From Pseudoruegeria sp. HB172150 (GTDB lineage Bacteria; Pseudomonadota; Alphaproteobacteria; Rhodobacterales; Rhodobacteraceae), in the NCBI RefSeq assembly GCF_013184805.1, contig NZ_JAATNG010000001.1, positions 1,426,001 to 1,490,000 on the forward strand: a stretch of DNA of 64,000 nt, given 5' to 3'. The notes beneath the pieces are model-generated. The model was not told where the DNA came from. It ran no database searches and worked only from the letters and a program-made list of their open reading frames with translations. Shown piece by piece: positions 8,609 through 17,224 of this stretch (positions are counted from its first letter, which is position 1; each line of letters starts with the position of its first letter). A program made the position numbers and the translations under genes.

Positions 8609-9493
8609 ATGCTGAAACCCACCGTCGAATGCGTGCAGAAGGTCGCGGCGCAGTTGGGTGAAACCCCGCTGTGGGATGCGCGGCGTGGCGTGCTGACATG
8701 GATCGACATCGAGCAGCCGACCTTCTGGACGCTTGATCCGGGGAGCGGTGAGGCAACGGCGCTCAAGCAACCCGGAACCTACCTTGGCTGTCAGGCGCTG
8801 ACGACGTCGGGCAAGTACCTGATCGCGCGGGATCTCGAGCTAATGCTGCTCGATGCCGCAAACGGGGGCGTGATACCCTTCGCGACCACACCGAGCGAGG
8901 CGATGCCCGCCACGAGGCTGAACGATGGCCGTGTCGATGCCATGGGACGGCTCTGGATCGGCACGATGGATAACGGGCTGAAGGACGGTCTGGGTGCGCT
9001 GTATCGCGTAGATCCGGATGGTACGATGACCCGGATGCTGGACGACATCGTGGTCTCGAACGGGATCGCCTTCGACCCGGACGGCCGGCATATGTATTTC
9101 ACCGATACGCGCCGGTACATCACGTTCCGCCTAACGCTGGACGAGGCGGGCGAAACGGTAACCGACCGCGAGGTCTTTGCCGATTACTTGGCCACCGGTG
9201 ACCGCCCGGACGGTGCCTGCATCGACGTGGACGGCTGCCTCTGGCAGGCGTTTTTCGCGGGCGGCAAGGTCGTCCGCTATTCCCCCGACGGGCGCATCGA
9301 CCGCGAGGTCGCGCTGCCCGTCACCAACCCGACATGCCTGTGCTTTGGCGGGCCGGACTTCAAGACGCTCTACGTCACCACCGCCTTCAAGTTCCTGAGC
9401 CAGGAACAGCTCGACGCCGAGCCGCTTGCCGGCAGCGTCTTTGCCATCGAGGGCGCGGGGCAGGGCGTGCCCGAAAACCATTTCGCAATCTGA
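8609..9493 (+). CDS. SMP-30/gluconolactonase/LRE family lactonase
   Basis: 294 aa six-bladed propeller. It keeps the metal-binding positions of the family: Glu in GETPLWD, Asn in SNGIAFDPDG and Asp in PDGACIDVDG. The start is ATG 8609 or the GTG one codon before. These enzymes open sugar or acid lactones. Its place between quiC and a TRAP binding protein suggests it hydrolyses a lactone form of the imported substrate (for example a quinide). That is inference from context only. Confidence 0.88.
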   Translation: MLKPTVECVQKVAAQLGETPLWDARRGVLTWIDIEQPTFWTLDPGSGEATALKQPGTYLGCQALTTSGKYLIARDLELMLLDAANGGVIPFATTPSEAMPATRLNDGRVDAMGRLWIGTMDNGLKDGLGALYRVDPDGTMTRMLDDIVVSNGIAFDPDGRHMYFTDTRRYITFRLTLDEAGETVTDREVFADYLATGDRPDGACIDVDGCLWQAFFAGGKVVRYSPDGRIDREVALPVTNPTCLCFGGPDFKTLYVTTAFKFLSQEQLDAEPLAGSVFAIEGAGQGVPENHFAI

Positions 9494-9514
9494 GATACCT
9501 AACGGGAGGATGAC

Positions 9515-10495
9515 ATGATCCACACGAAACTCAGAACCCTGACTGCTGCCGCCCTGGCAATCGCCACGCTCGGCACGGCAGGTAACGCACAGTCGGTCGA
9601 ACTGATTTTTTCCGACGTGAACCCGCCGGAAGTACCGCGTTCCAAGGCGATGACCGACATCTTCGCCGCCGAGCTTGGCGACGAGTTCGACTTCCAGCCC
9701 TATTTCAGCGCCACGCTGATGAAGCAGGGCACGGAACTGGTCGGCATGCAGCGCGGCAACATCAACATGGCCGGGTTGCCCCCGTCGGACCTGGCGCAGC
9801 AGGCGCCGGAATTCGACATCCTCGGCGCGGCCTACGTCGTGCGCGACCAGGCGCACCTGAAAGCGATTTTCGAAAGCGAGGTCGGCGAACAGCTCAAGGC
9901 CATCGCGCGGGACAAGCTGGGCGTCGAGATCCTAGGTACTTTCTATTATGGCACCCGGCAGGTGAACCTGAAGGGCGACGCCGAGATCATGACGCCGGAG
10001 GATATGTCGGGCGTTAAGCTGCGGATGCCAGGCGGCGAGAGCTGGCAGTTCCTGGGTAAGGCGCTGGGCGCAAATCCGGTGCCGATCCCCTACACCGAGC
10101 TTTACACCGCGCTGCAGTCGGGCGTCGTCGACGGGCAGGACAACCCGCTTCCGAACGACAAAGCGATGAAGTTCTACGAAGTGACCGATCAGATCGTGCT
10201 GACCAACCACAACGTGGGCTTCGGCATGCTACTGGTTTCTTCGCAGCTGTGGGACAGTCTGACACCGGAACAGCAGCAAAAGATGCAGGCTGCCGCCGAC
10301 AAAGCGACCGCCTGGTCGGATGAACAATACCTCGCTGAAGAGGCCGAACTGGTCGAGTTCTTCGAAGGCGAGGGGCTGAAGGTCTATGAGCCCGACGTCG
10401 CGGCCTTCCAGGCTTACGCGCAGGAGCAATATCTGAGTTCGCCGCTGTCGGCGTCCTGGCCCGAGGGCATGCTGGACGCGATCAACGGGCTCTGA
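9515..10495 (+). CDS. TRAP transporter substrate-binding protein, DctP family (copy 3)
   Basis: 326 aa with a signal peptide cut near GNAQ; start behind GGGAGGA. It has the same fold and VKLRMPGGESW ligand motif as copies 1 and 2 but is clearly more distant, and it has Ala or Glu where they have the cysteine pair. It ends the operon, separated from the permease genes by quiC and the lactonase. It may give the transporter a second specificity, or serve a permease encoded elsewhere. Confidence 0.93.
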   Translation: MIHTKLRTLTAAALAIATLGTAGNAQSVELIFSDVNPPEVPRSKAMTDIFAAELGDEFDFQPYFSATLMKQGTELVGMQRGNINMAGLPPSDLAQQAPEFDILGAAYVVRDQAHLKAIFESEVGEQLKAIARDKLGVEILGTFYYGTRQVNLKGDAEIMTPEDMSGVKLRMPGGESWQFLGKALGANPVPIPYTELYTALQSGVVDGQDNPLPNDKAMKFYEVTDQIVLTNHNVGFGMLLVSSQLWDSLTPEQQQKMQAAADKATAWSDEQYLAEEAELVEFFEGEGLKVYEPDVAAFQAYAQEQYLSSPLSASWPEGMLDAINGL

Positions 10496-10522
10496 CCGCG
10501 GGCCATACAGGCTGAACAATGG

Positions 10523-10560
10523 ACGGCGCCGGGTCTGGCAAGACCCGGCGCCGTTCCCGT
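10523..10560 (+). terminator. Strong hairpin terminator at the end of the quinate/shikimate operon
   Basis: A perfect 14-bp stem (10523-10536 with 10541-10554) around the loop GGCA, then TCCCGTTT. It lies between the convergent DctP-3 and repeat-protein genes and may serve both. Confidence 0.75.
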
Positions 10561-10569
10561 TTCAGGGAG

Positions 10570-11400
10570 TTACCGATACCAGATCGCGGCGTAGCGGGCC
10601 TGGCCGCCGGCGGTGTAGCCGGAGATGTCCTGCAGGCGGTAGCCCTGGCTGGTCCACTTGTCGAACTCCGCCTGGTACTGGGCGCCGGTCAGGCCGTGGC
10701 GGGCAACGTAGCCGCCGGGGGACATGGTCCAGATCGCGGCATAGTAGGGGGTACCGTTCACATCGTAGCCGTTCACGCGGAGGGGCTTAAAGCCCATGGC
10801 GCTCATCTGATTGAAGGTCGCCTGGTACTGGGCCGAGGTCATCCCGTGGCGGGCCTGCCATGCACTGCCGCCCTGCTTGCGCCAGATGGCGGCGTAGCGG
10901 ACCTGGCCTGCGGCCTCGTATCCGGTGACATCGGTCAGGCGGTAGCCCTTGGCGACCCAGCTGTCGAACTCGGCCTGGTACTGGGCGGAGGTCAGGCCGT
11001 GGCGGGCGACGAAGGCACCGCCGGATTTGGCCCAGATGGCGGCGAACTTGCCGCCGTAGCCCGAGACGGTCTCGGGGGCGAAGCCCTTGGCGGTGAGGTC
11101 GTTGAAGTTCGACTGGTAGGAGCCGCCGGACATGCCGTGGCGCGCGGCCCAGGCGGGGCCGCCCTTTTTCGACCAGATGGCGGCATAGAAATCGGTGCCG
11201 TTGACCCGGTAGCCGGAGACGTCGGTGAGGCGGTAGCCCTGGCCGGTGAACTGGTTGAAGGCGGATTGATACTGGGCCGAGGTCATGCCGTGGCGGGCGA
11301 TCCAGGCCTGGGCCTGGGCCGAGGCGGAGGCGAGGGGGAAGAGGGCCAGCGCCGCGAGGGCGGCGAGGGCGGCGGGGCGGGGGAAACGGAGCTTGGACAT
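10570..11400 (-). CDS. Exported protein of five tandem BTRD1-type repeats
   Basis: 276 aa: an N-terminal signal peptide (to about residue 31), then five repeats of roughly 47-51 residues and nothing else. Each repeat has the pattern (A/V)-R-H-G-(M/L)-T...QYQ..F...GY(R/K)L..V.GY...YAAIW. This matches my memory of the bacterial tandem repeat domain 1 family (PF17660), found in bacterial exported proteins and in fungal polyglycine hydrolases. No separate catalytic domain is seen, so a binding or scaffold role is as likely as enzymatic activity. It stands alone between two terminator-like or repeat elements. Confidence 0.85.
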   Translation of the reverse strand: MSKLRFPRPAALAALAALALFPLASASAQAQAWIARHGMTSAQYQSAFNQFTGQGYRLTDVSGYRVNGTDFYAAIWSKKGGPAWAARHGMSGGSYQSNFNDLTAKGFAPETVSGYGGKFAAIWAKSGGAFVARHGLTSAQYQAEFDSWVAKGYRLTDVTGYEAAGQVRYAAIWRKQGGSAWQARHGMTSAQYQATFNQMSAMGFKPLRVNGYDVNGTPYYAAIWTMSPGGYVARHGLTGAQYQAEFDKWTSQGYRLQDISGYTAGGQARYAAIWYR

Positions 11401-11482
11401 GAGGAAGGACCTTTGGTTGCAATGGCTGTAACGATGGGTCGGGAGAGCGACGGGACGGGTTCAAAATCGCCGCTAAAACTGA

Positions 11483-11553
11483 GCGTCCCCATGGGGACGG
11501 GGGGTCAAGTCATTGATTTCAGGCATGTTAGCGCAAACGTCGTGTGGGGACGC
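11483..11553. repeat. Dispersed intergenic repeat, copy A
   Basis: About 71 bp that match 25058-25129 at 52 of the first 56 positions. It begins with the perfect 16-bp palindrome CGTCCCCATGGGGACG (11484-11499) and is bounded by the inverted ends GCGTCCCC and GGGGACGC. It lies in the gap between two minus-strand genes and carries no gene of its own. Confidence 0.8.
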
Positions 11554-11594
11554 ACAGTTCGTGCCATCCGGCTGAACCACGGTTCGGGCGTCGC

Positions 11595-12362
11595 TCAGAA
11601 CCGCCAGGAGAGGCCGAACATCGGGCCGCTGAGCGTGTTGCTCAGGATCGCGCCGTCGTGCTCGAGCCGCAGATAGACATGGCGGTACCCGAGTGACAGC
11701 GACAGATCGTCCGTCAATGCATGGTTCGCGGTGACGACAGCCTGCGAGGTGAAATCCGACACCACATCGAAGCCGCCGACATCGAAGTAGCCGGTCACCG
11801 ACCATGCGGGCGAAAGCCGAGCCTCGGCCCGGATGCCAATGATTGGATCGCCCAGTGGCTGTTCACCCGAAGTGCTGATGCCGAGGCTCGGGACGTCTAC
11901 CTTTGCGCCCACTTCCCACACCCGCGCGCCCGCCAGAAGATCGACCGTACCGGTCGGTTCCCGCACCACCCGCCGGCCAATCGCGACGGTGGCGGAGCGT
12001 AATGACAGCTCGCCGGAAGCCTCAATGCCGCGGGCGATCTCGCCCGAGCGCGTGCCCGTTGAATTGCTGTAGTCGGCGTAGAAGACGAGGCGATTGCGAT
12101 GCGCGAGAAACGACAGGAAGAAAGCCGCGTCACCGCCATCCAGGAAGTCGAGGAAAGCGGGATCGAAAGCGAAGGTGGGGCCGCCTTCGAACGGTATGAT
12201 CTCGCCTCCGGCGCCGGCATCCCAGCCATAGAGGCTGATCTGGCCGGACCACGGCGCCTGAACATCCTGCGCGTGCACTTGGTGTATCATACCGCCAAGC
12301 CAGGCCAGCAGGATCGGCAGGGCAACTGGCCAGCGCCCGCGGTTTCGGCGTTTCTTCGACAT
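11595..12362 (-). CDS. Outer-membrane beta-barrel-like exported protein
   Basis: 255 aa. A positively charged start (KKRRNRGR), a hydrophobic stretch and a cut near VHAQ form a signal peptide. The rest alternates polar and aromatic residues in short strands and ends in LSWRF, the terminal Phe typical of outer-membrane barrels. A GTG lies one codon upstream of the chosen ATG; neither has a clear ribosome site. No specific family was recognised. A porin-like or lipid-binding barrel of 8-10 strands is the best guess. Confidence 0.7.
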   Translation of the reverse strand: MSKKRRNRGRWPVALPILLAWLGGMIHQVHAQDVQAPWSGQISLYGWDAGAGGEIIPFEGGPTFAFDPAFLDFLDGGDAAFFLSFLAHRNRLVFYADYSNSTGTRSGEIARGIEASGELSLRSATVAIGRRVVREPTGTVDLLAGARVWEVGAKVDVPSLGISTSGEQPLGDPIIGIRAEARLSPAWSVTGYFDVGGFDVVSDFTSQAVVTANHALTDDLSLSLGYRHVYLRLEHDGAILSNTLSGPMFGLSWRF

Positions 12363-12638
12363 CACTCGGTGCCCGTGACGATGTTTCCCGCTACTTCAAC
12401 CCATGAGAAGCCGTCGCTGGGTGATACGCCTGAGGCTGCGTCACATCCCGGCTGGCGTCAATGACGGGTGACAAGGCCCGGTGGTTCCGGCCCGGCGGCG
12501 TCTGGCTGCGATGCGGCATGCGGAGGCGTGCCGAATCCGGCCCTTTCCCCTTGCGAAGCCCCCCCTCGCAGCCTATTAGGGCGTCTGATTTTGCGGGGGC
12601 CGCACATGTTCGCCGGCCCATGGATGAATGAGGACAAT

Positions 12639-13973
12639 ATGCAGGTCACCGAGACCCTGAACGAAGGTCTGAAGCGCGGATATTCTATTACGCTGACCGC
12701 CGCCGAGCTGGACGAGAAGGTCAATGCGAAACTGGCCGAGGCCCAGCCCGAGGTCCAGATGAAGGGCTTCCGGAAGGGCAAGGTGCCGATGGCGCTGCTG
12801 AAAAAGCAGTTCGGTCAGCGGGTGCTGGGCGAGGCGATGCAGGAAGCCATCGATGGCGCCATGCAGTCGCATTTCGAGGATTCCGGCGATCGCCCGGCTC
12901 TGCAGCCTTCGGTCGAGATGACCAACGAGGACTGGAAGGAAGGCGATGATGTCGAGGTCGCCATGTCCTATGAGAAACTGCCGGAGATTCCGGAAGTCGA
13001 CACCAAGGCGCTGAAGCTGGAGAAGCTGGTCGTCAAGGCCGAGGATGGGGCCGTGGACGAGGCGCTGAAATCGCTGGCCGAGAACGCGCAGAGCTTCGAG
13101 GACCGCAAGAAGGGCTCCAAGGCGAAAGACGGCGATCAGGTCGTTATCGACTTCAAGGGTTCGGTCGACGGTGAGGAATTCGAAGGCGGTGCCGCGGAAG
13201 ACTATCCGCTGGTGCTGGGTTCCAACAGCTTCATTCCCGGTTTCGAAGAGCAGCTCGTCGGCGTGAAGGCGGGCGACGAGGTCGAAGTGAAGGTGACCTT
13301 CCCCGAGGAATACGGCGCGGAGAACCTGGCCGGCAAGGATGCGGTCTTTGCCTGCACGGTGAAGGAAGTGAAAGCGCCGAAGCCGGCCGAACTGGACGAC
13401 GAACTGGCCAAACGCTATGGCGCGGAAGATCTGGAAGCCCTGAAGGGCCAGATCCGCGAGCGACTTGAGACCGAATACGGCCAGGCCTCTCGTCAGGTGA
13501 TGAAGCGGTCGCTGCTGGACCAGCTTGACGGCCTGGTGAAATTCGATCTTCCGCCGAGCCTTGTGGAAGCGGAAGCGAAACAGATCGCGCACCAGCTGTA
13601 TCACGAGGAGCATCCGGACGATCACGGCCACGACCATGGCGAGATCGAGCCGACCGACGAGCACCAGAATCTGGCCGAGCGCCGCGTGCGCCTTGGGCTG
13701 CTGCTGGCCGAGCTGGGCCAGAAGAACGAGATCCAGGTCTCGGACGCCGAGATGACCCAGGCGGTCATGCAGCAGGCGCGGCAGTACCCCGGACAGGAGC
13801 GGCAGTTCTTCGAGTTCGTGCAGCAGAATCCGCAGATGCGTCAGCAGATCCAGGCGCCGATCTTCGAAGACAAAGTTGTGGACTATATCTTCGAACTGGC
13901 CGAGATTTCGGAAAAGCCCGTCAACAAGGATGAGCTGGAAAAAGCGATCGAGGCTCTCGAAGCCGACGACTGA
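12639..13973 (+). CDS. tig: Trigger factor, ribosome-associated chaperone and prolyl isomerase
   Basis: 444 aa, normal for the family. The N-terminal ribosome-binding domain carries the signature region FRKGKVP (about residues 45-52). The FKBP-type isomerase domain follows at about 165-250 ([25 protein letters not shown]-like), and then the C-terminal arms. The insertion [14 protein letters not shown] in the C-terminal domain is His-rich and could bind metal. The start is set at 12639 because the family begins [10 protein letters not shown] and GAGGA precedes it. Confidence 0.96.
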   Translation: MQVTETLNEGLKRGYSITLTAAELDEKVNAKLAEAQPEVQMKGFRKGKVPMALLKKQFGQRVLGEAMQEAIDGAMQSHFEDSGDRPALQPSVEMTNEDWKEGDDVEVAMSYEKLPEIPEVDTKALKLEKLVVKAEDGAVDEALKSLAENAQSFEDRKKGSKAKDGDQVVIDFKGSVDGEEFEGGAAEDYPLVLGSNSFIPGFEEQLVGVKAGDEVEVKVTFPEEYGAENLAGKDAVFACTVKEVKAPKPAELDDELAKRYGAEDLEALKGQIRERLETEYGQASRQVMKRSLLDQLDGLVKFDLPPSLVEAEAKQIAHQLYHEEHPDDHGHDHGEIEPTDEHQNLAERRVRLGLLLAELGQKNEIQVSDAEMTQAVMQQARQYPGQERQFFEFVQQNPQMRQQIQAPIFEDKVVDYIFELAEISEKPVNKDELEKAIEALEADD

Positions 13974-13996
13974 CGGACCCTTTTGGGGAGGAGGAG

Positions 13997-14026
13997 AAGG
14001 CCGCCCTGCAGGGCGGCCTTTTTTCG
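13997..14026 (+). terminator. Rho-independent terminator of tig
   Basis: The 20-base perfect palindrome GGCCGCCCTGCAGGGCGGCC is followed directly by TTTTTT, 24 bases after the tig stop codon. This is one of the clearest terminators in the window. Confidence 0.9.
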
Positions 14027-14101
14027 TTTTTGCGTTGGATCAAGGGGCTGTCACGGTGACGCGTGTACAATGCGATCAGGCAGACGATGGGGAGACGCGC
14101 C

Positions 14102-14521
14102 ATGCCTGTGACACATGAACAGATCGCGTTGATCCGGTGGAGCTTTGACAAGCTGCGGCCACGACTTGAGCCGGCATCGACGTTTTTCTACGAAGAGCTG
14201 TTCCGGCTGCGGCCGGACCTGCGGGAGATGTTCCGCGAGGACCTTGCGGGGCAGGGCATGAAGTTCATGTCGACGCTGGAGACTGTGATCGACTCGCTGG
14301 AGGCACCAGCGACGATTGCGGAGCGTATCGAGGAGCTTGGTCAGCAGCACCGACGCCTGGGCGTGACCGGTGAGATGTTCGAGCCGATGGGCGAGGCGCT
14401 GATTACCACGCTGCGCGAGGTTCTGGATGATCTGGGGCCCGACGTTGAGGCCGCCTGGCGGGCGGCCTATGCCGACCTGTCGGATGCGATGGTCGAAAAG
14501 GGCGACATCCCCGCCTCTTAA
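14102..14521 (+). CDS. Single-domain bacterial globin
   Basis: 139 aa all-helical globin. The conserved Phe at CD1 (F44, in REMFRED) and the proximal His (H83, in LGQQHRRLG) are present, so heme binding is expected. It resembles the heme domain of flavohemoglobins and Vitreoscilla-type hemoglobin but lacks a reductase domain. Likely roles are NO or oxygen handling in the cytoplasm. Start at 14102 behind GGGGAG. The gene is convergent with the next one, and the two stop codons share the bases TTAA at 14518-14521. Confidence 0.88.
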   Translation: MPVTHEQIALIRWSFDKLRPRLEPASTFFYEELFRLRPDLREMFREDLAGQGMKFMSTLETVIDSLEAPATIAERIEELGQQHRRLGVTGEMFEPMGEALITTLREVLDDLGPDVEAAWRAAYADLSDAMVEKGDIPAS

Positions 14522-15699
14522 CTGCGCGTGAGGCGGATCAGTCGGCCGTTGTCCTCGTCGGTGATGATCAGGATCGCGCCGTCGCCGTCGATCTCTATGT
14601 CGCGAACGCGGGCGAAACCGTGGAGCAGGCGTTCCTCGGCCATCACCTTGCCGTCTTCGATCTGGAGCCTGACCACACCGCCGGGCTTCAGCGAAGAAAT
14701 CAGCAGATCGCCCTGCCATTCCGGGAACATCTCGCCTTCGTAGGGGTGCATGCCGGCGGGGGCGATGACAGGGTCCCAGAAGTAGACCGGTTCCTCCAAG
14801 CCGTCGGCGGAGGCGACGCCGTCGCCCACCGGCGAACCGTTGTAGTTCTCGCCGTAGCTGACGACCGGCCAGCCATAGTTGAGGCCGGGCAGCGGGGTGT
14901 TGAGTTCGTCACCGCCCTTGGGGCCGTGTTCGATCGTCCAGAGCTGACCCTCCCAGAAGTATGCGCCCTGGATGTTGCGGTGGCCGTAAGACCAGATGCC
15001 GCCAAGCGCGTCGTAGTTGCCGGTGAAGGGATTGTCCGTGGGGACGGTTCCGTCGAGGTTCAGGCGCATGACCTTGCCGAAGCTTTTCAGCAGGTCCTGC
15101 GCGTAGACCGCGAATTGCGGGAAGCTGTGCTCTCCGGTTGTGATGTAGAGGTGGCCGTCGCCGTCGAAGGCGATGCGGGAGCCGAAGTGGAGCGGGGAGG
15201 GGACGGGCGGATCCTGGACGAAGATGTCCTCGACATTCGTCAGTTCAGTGAAATCGTCGGACAGGGTGCCGCGTGCGGCGGCTGTGGCCGTCGTGCCGTC
15301 GTCGAAGGGCTTGGAATAGGTCAGGTAGACGATGCGCGAGCTGTCGAAGTCGGGAGCCAGGGCAACGTCGAGCAGACCGCCCTGGCGCATGCTGAGCACC
15401 TCCGGAACACCGGCGATCGGGTCGGAGACGGTGCCGTCCGCGGCGATGCGGCGAAGCTGACCGGAGCGTTCGGTGACCAGGAACCCGCCGTCGGGCAGGA
15501 TCTCTATCCCCCAGGGGTGATCGAGGCCCTCGGCGACGGTTTCCCGCTCCAGCGTCAGGTCTGAGGTGACGAGCTCGGCCCGGAACTGGTTGTCGAGGGC
15601 GGGTGCGAGGGTCGTGTTGCGCTGGCCCCAGGAAAAGTCCTGGGCGACGGCCGGCGCGGCGAGGGTGGCGGCGAGGGCGAAGGCGAGACGTGGGAACAT
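14518..15699 (-). CDS. PQQ-dependent sugar dehydrogenase family protein (soluble glucose/sorbosone dehydrogenase fold)
   Basis: 393 aa with a signal peptide cut near AVAQ, so periplasmic. It has the propeller motifs of the YliI/soluble glucose dehydrogenase family: GLDHPWGIEILPDG near the start, LDVALAPDF, the catalytic-region GEHSFPQ, SYGHRNIQG and EHGPKGGDELN. It would oxidise aldose sugars with PQQ; no PQQ biosynthesis genes are nearby. The start at 15699 is chosen because the signal peptide begins there, although the frame stays open for much longer upstream. Confidence 0.9.
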   Translation of the reverse strand: MFPRLAFALAATLAAPAVAQDFSWGQRNTTLAPALDNQFRAELVTSDLTLERETVAEGLDHPWGIEILPDGGFLVTERSGQLRRIAADGTVSDPIAGVPEVLSMRQGGLLDVALAPDFDSSRIVYLTYSKPFDDGTTATAAARGTLSDDFTELTNVEDIFVQDPPVPSPLHFGSRIAFDGDGHLYITTGEHSFPQFAVYAQDLLKSFGKVMRLNLDGTVPTDNPFTGNYDALGGIWSYGHRNIQGAYFWEGQLWTIEHGPKGGDELNTPLPGLNYGWPVVSYGENYNGSPVGDGVASADGLEEPVYFWDPVIAPAGMHPYEGEMFPEWQGDLLISSLKPGGVVRLQIEDGKVMAEERLLHGFARVRDIEIDGDGAILIITDEDNGRLIRLTRS

Positions 15700-15840
15700 G
15701 GATCTCTCGTGTCGGTGCGGGTCATTTTTTGAACTTAGCCGGAGCGGGGAGAGTTCAAGCGGCGCGGCAAGGCGGGAAATCCTTTTCGGCTCGCAATGCT
15801 TCACGATATCCTGAGCGGGCATTTGAATTCGGAGGGGTGG

Positions 15841-16248
15841 ATGAGATTCGTTTGGGTTTTCCTGATTTTCGCCGGCCTTGCAGCGCCGCTGGCCGCACAA
15901 CAGCAGCTTGGCGCCTACTATGCCGAGATCGGGTATGAGGACATGCGGAATTCCCGGGGCGTCCGGTTGGGCGATTTCGGGTCGGTGCTGCAGCAGGACC
16001 GGGCCAACGTGCACCGGTTCGGGATCTGGCACGATGGCGACCAGGCGGATCCGTATTTCGCCAATCGCAACCTGAGGGCGTCGATCCCGGCATTGTACCG
16101 GAATGGACCGCGTGAGGCGCTGATCGAGCAGATCGTCATGCAGGGCAATCCGCTGCGGATCGTGGTGATCATGTGCGGCTATGGCGGATCGCTGAACTAC
16201 CTGGTGGTCGGCTTCGCGGATGGCGACTGGCATCCGGGCTGCAGCTGA
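15841..16248 (+). CDS. Small exported protein of unknown function
   Basis: 135 aa. The ATG at 15841 has GGAGGGG upstream and opens a signal peptide (VWVFLIFAGLAAPLAAQ). The mature part is about 115 aa, with two cysteines near the C terminus (IMCGYGG and HPGCS) that could form a disulfide. I recognise no domain. It is divergent from the sugar dehydrogenase gene, so the two may share a regulatory gap, but no functional link is visible. Confidence 0.7.
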   Translation: MRFVWVFLIFAGLAAPLAAQQQLGAYYAEIGYEDMRNSRGVRLGDFGSVLQQDRANVHRFGIWHDGDQADPYFANRNLRASIPALYRNGPREALIEQIVMQGNPLRIVVIMCGYGGSLNYLVVGFADGDWHPGCS

Positions 16249-16449
16249 AGCGGGGGCCAAGCAGACCTCCGCATTTAATGTCCAACCGAAGCTGCAGTAT
16301 CCGAAAGAAAGAGGCCGCCTGCGCCGGTCGCAGCAGATTGCTGGATTGAGCCCTTAGCGGCGTATTCTCGCCAAAGTCCTCTGTCGCAAAAGGTGATAAA
16401 CTCGCGTGGATGTGGCGATTCTGCTCCATTCGAACCAAGGGATAGTGCG

Positions 16450-16950
16450 TTGGAGAGATTGAATGTGTTTCGCGCCTCAAGCGAAGAAGACTTCGCCGAC
16501 GCTCGGGCGCTTTCACGGGCTTGGGTAGAGTGGCTGTTCAAGGCTCATCCAGAGCATCGGGAGAAGACCCTTCGGAAATTTCCACCGGATCGCTACGAAA
16601 AAACCCTAGCAGAACTTCCACTCATCCATTCGGCCCCACATGGCGCAATTCTTCTCTGCAAAATTGCCGAAAAAACAGTTGGCTGCGTCATGTATGATCA
16701 GATGGAACCAAACGTTGCCGAAGTTCACCGGTTGTTTGTCACAGAGCAAGGCCGGGGCAGTGGGGTAGGTCGCGCATTACTCGAAGAGATGTTCATCCAG
16801 ATGCGCCTGGACGGCTACACCGCCGTGCGCTTTTCGTCGGCGCGTTTTCTGACGCATGCCCGTCAACTCTACGAAAGCCTAAATTTCGTCGAGATTCCTG
16901 CTCCACAAGGCGCGCCAAGCTACGTGTATTTCATGGAGCGCAATTTGTAA
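16450..16950 (+). CDS. GNAT-family N-acetyltransferase
   Basis: 166 aa from a TTG at 16450 with AAGGGA seven bases upstream; a GTG at 16393 would add 19 residues but has its purine run right against it. The acetyl-CoA loop is seen as EQGRGSGVGRALLEEM, followed by the C-terminal LYESLNFVEI segment usual in the family. It acetylates a small molecule or protein amine, substrate unknown. The DNA here and just upstream is visibly richer in A and T than its surroundings, suggesting recent arrival. Confidence 0.8.
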   Translation: MERLNVFRASSEEDFADARALSRAWVEWLFKAHPEHREKTLRKFPPDRYEKTLAELPLIHSAPHGAILLCKIAEKTVGCVMYDQMEPNVAEVHRLFVTEQGRGSGVGRALLEEMFIQMRLDGYTAVRFSSARFLTHARQLYESLNFVEIPAPQGAPSYVYFMERNL

Positions 16951-17170
16951 GCTTCACGGCTCTCAAGTGCAGTGCGGCTACGGCAGCTTTGTCCGCGATG
17001 CTGACCGTTTGCCCGCTGCGCGACATACCCGGGTCAGATAAGCCTGATGCCTCGAGCAACCGTCCGTGGCGGCACCGCATGGACGGGATCATGTACCCGA
17101 CCTGTCGGGTCTGAGCTGCGCGGGATCTGAAAAATCCGGGCCAATGCCGCCGCATTCGCGCATCGGGCAA

Positions 17171-17201
17171 ACGAGAAAGGGCCGCCCGATGGGGCGGCCC
17201 T
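17171..17201 (-). terminator. Terminator of the rpsF-rpsR-rplI operon
   Basis: On the minus strand AGGGCCGCCC, loop CATC, GGGCGGCCCT, then TTCTCGTTT. It starts 24 bases after the rplI stop. The rest of the gap back to 16951 shows nothing recognisable. Confidence 0.8.
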
Positions 17202-17224
17202 CAAACCGATCAGTATGAGCGCGA

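Noticed and set aside
6648-8756. Minus-strand open frame of 702 codons opposite quiC
   Set aside because: Shadow of quiC; composition is non-protein-like and the sense frame has complete catalytic motifs.
16951-17170. Possible small gene on the minus strand between the GNAT gene and the rplI terminator
   Set aside because: No ribosome site, composition not protein-like, and it would start inside the terminator region.
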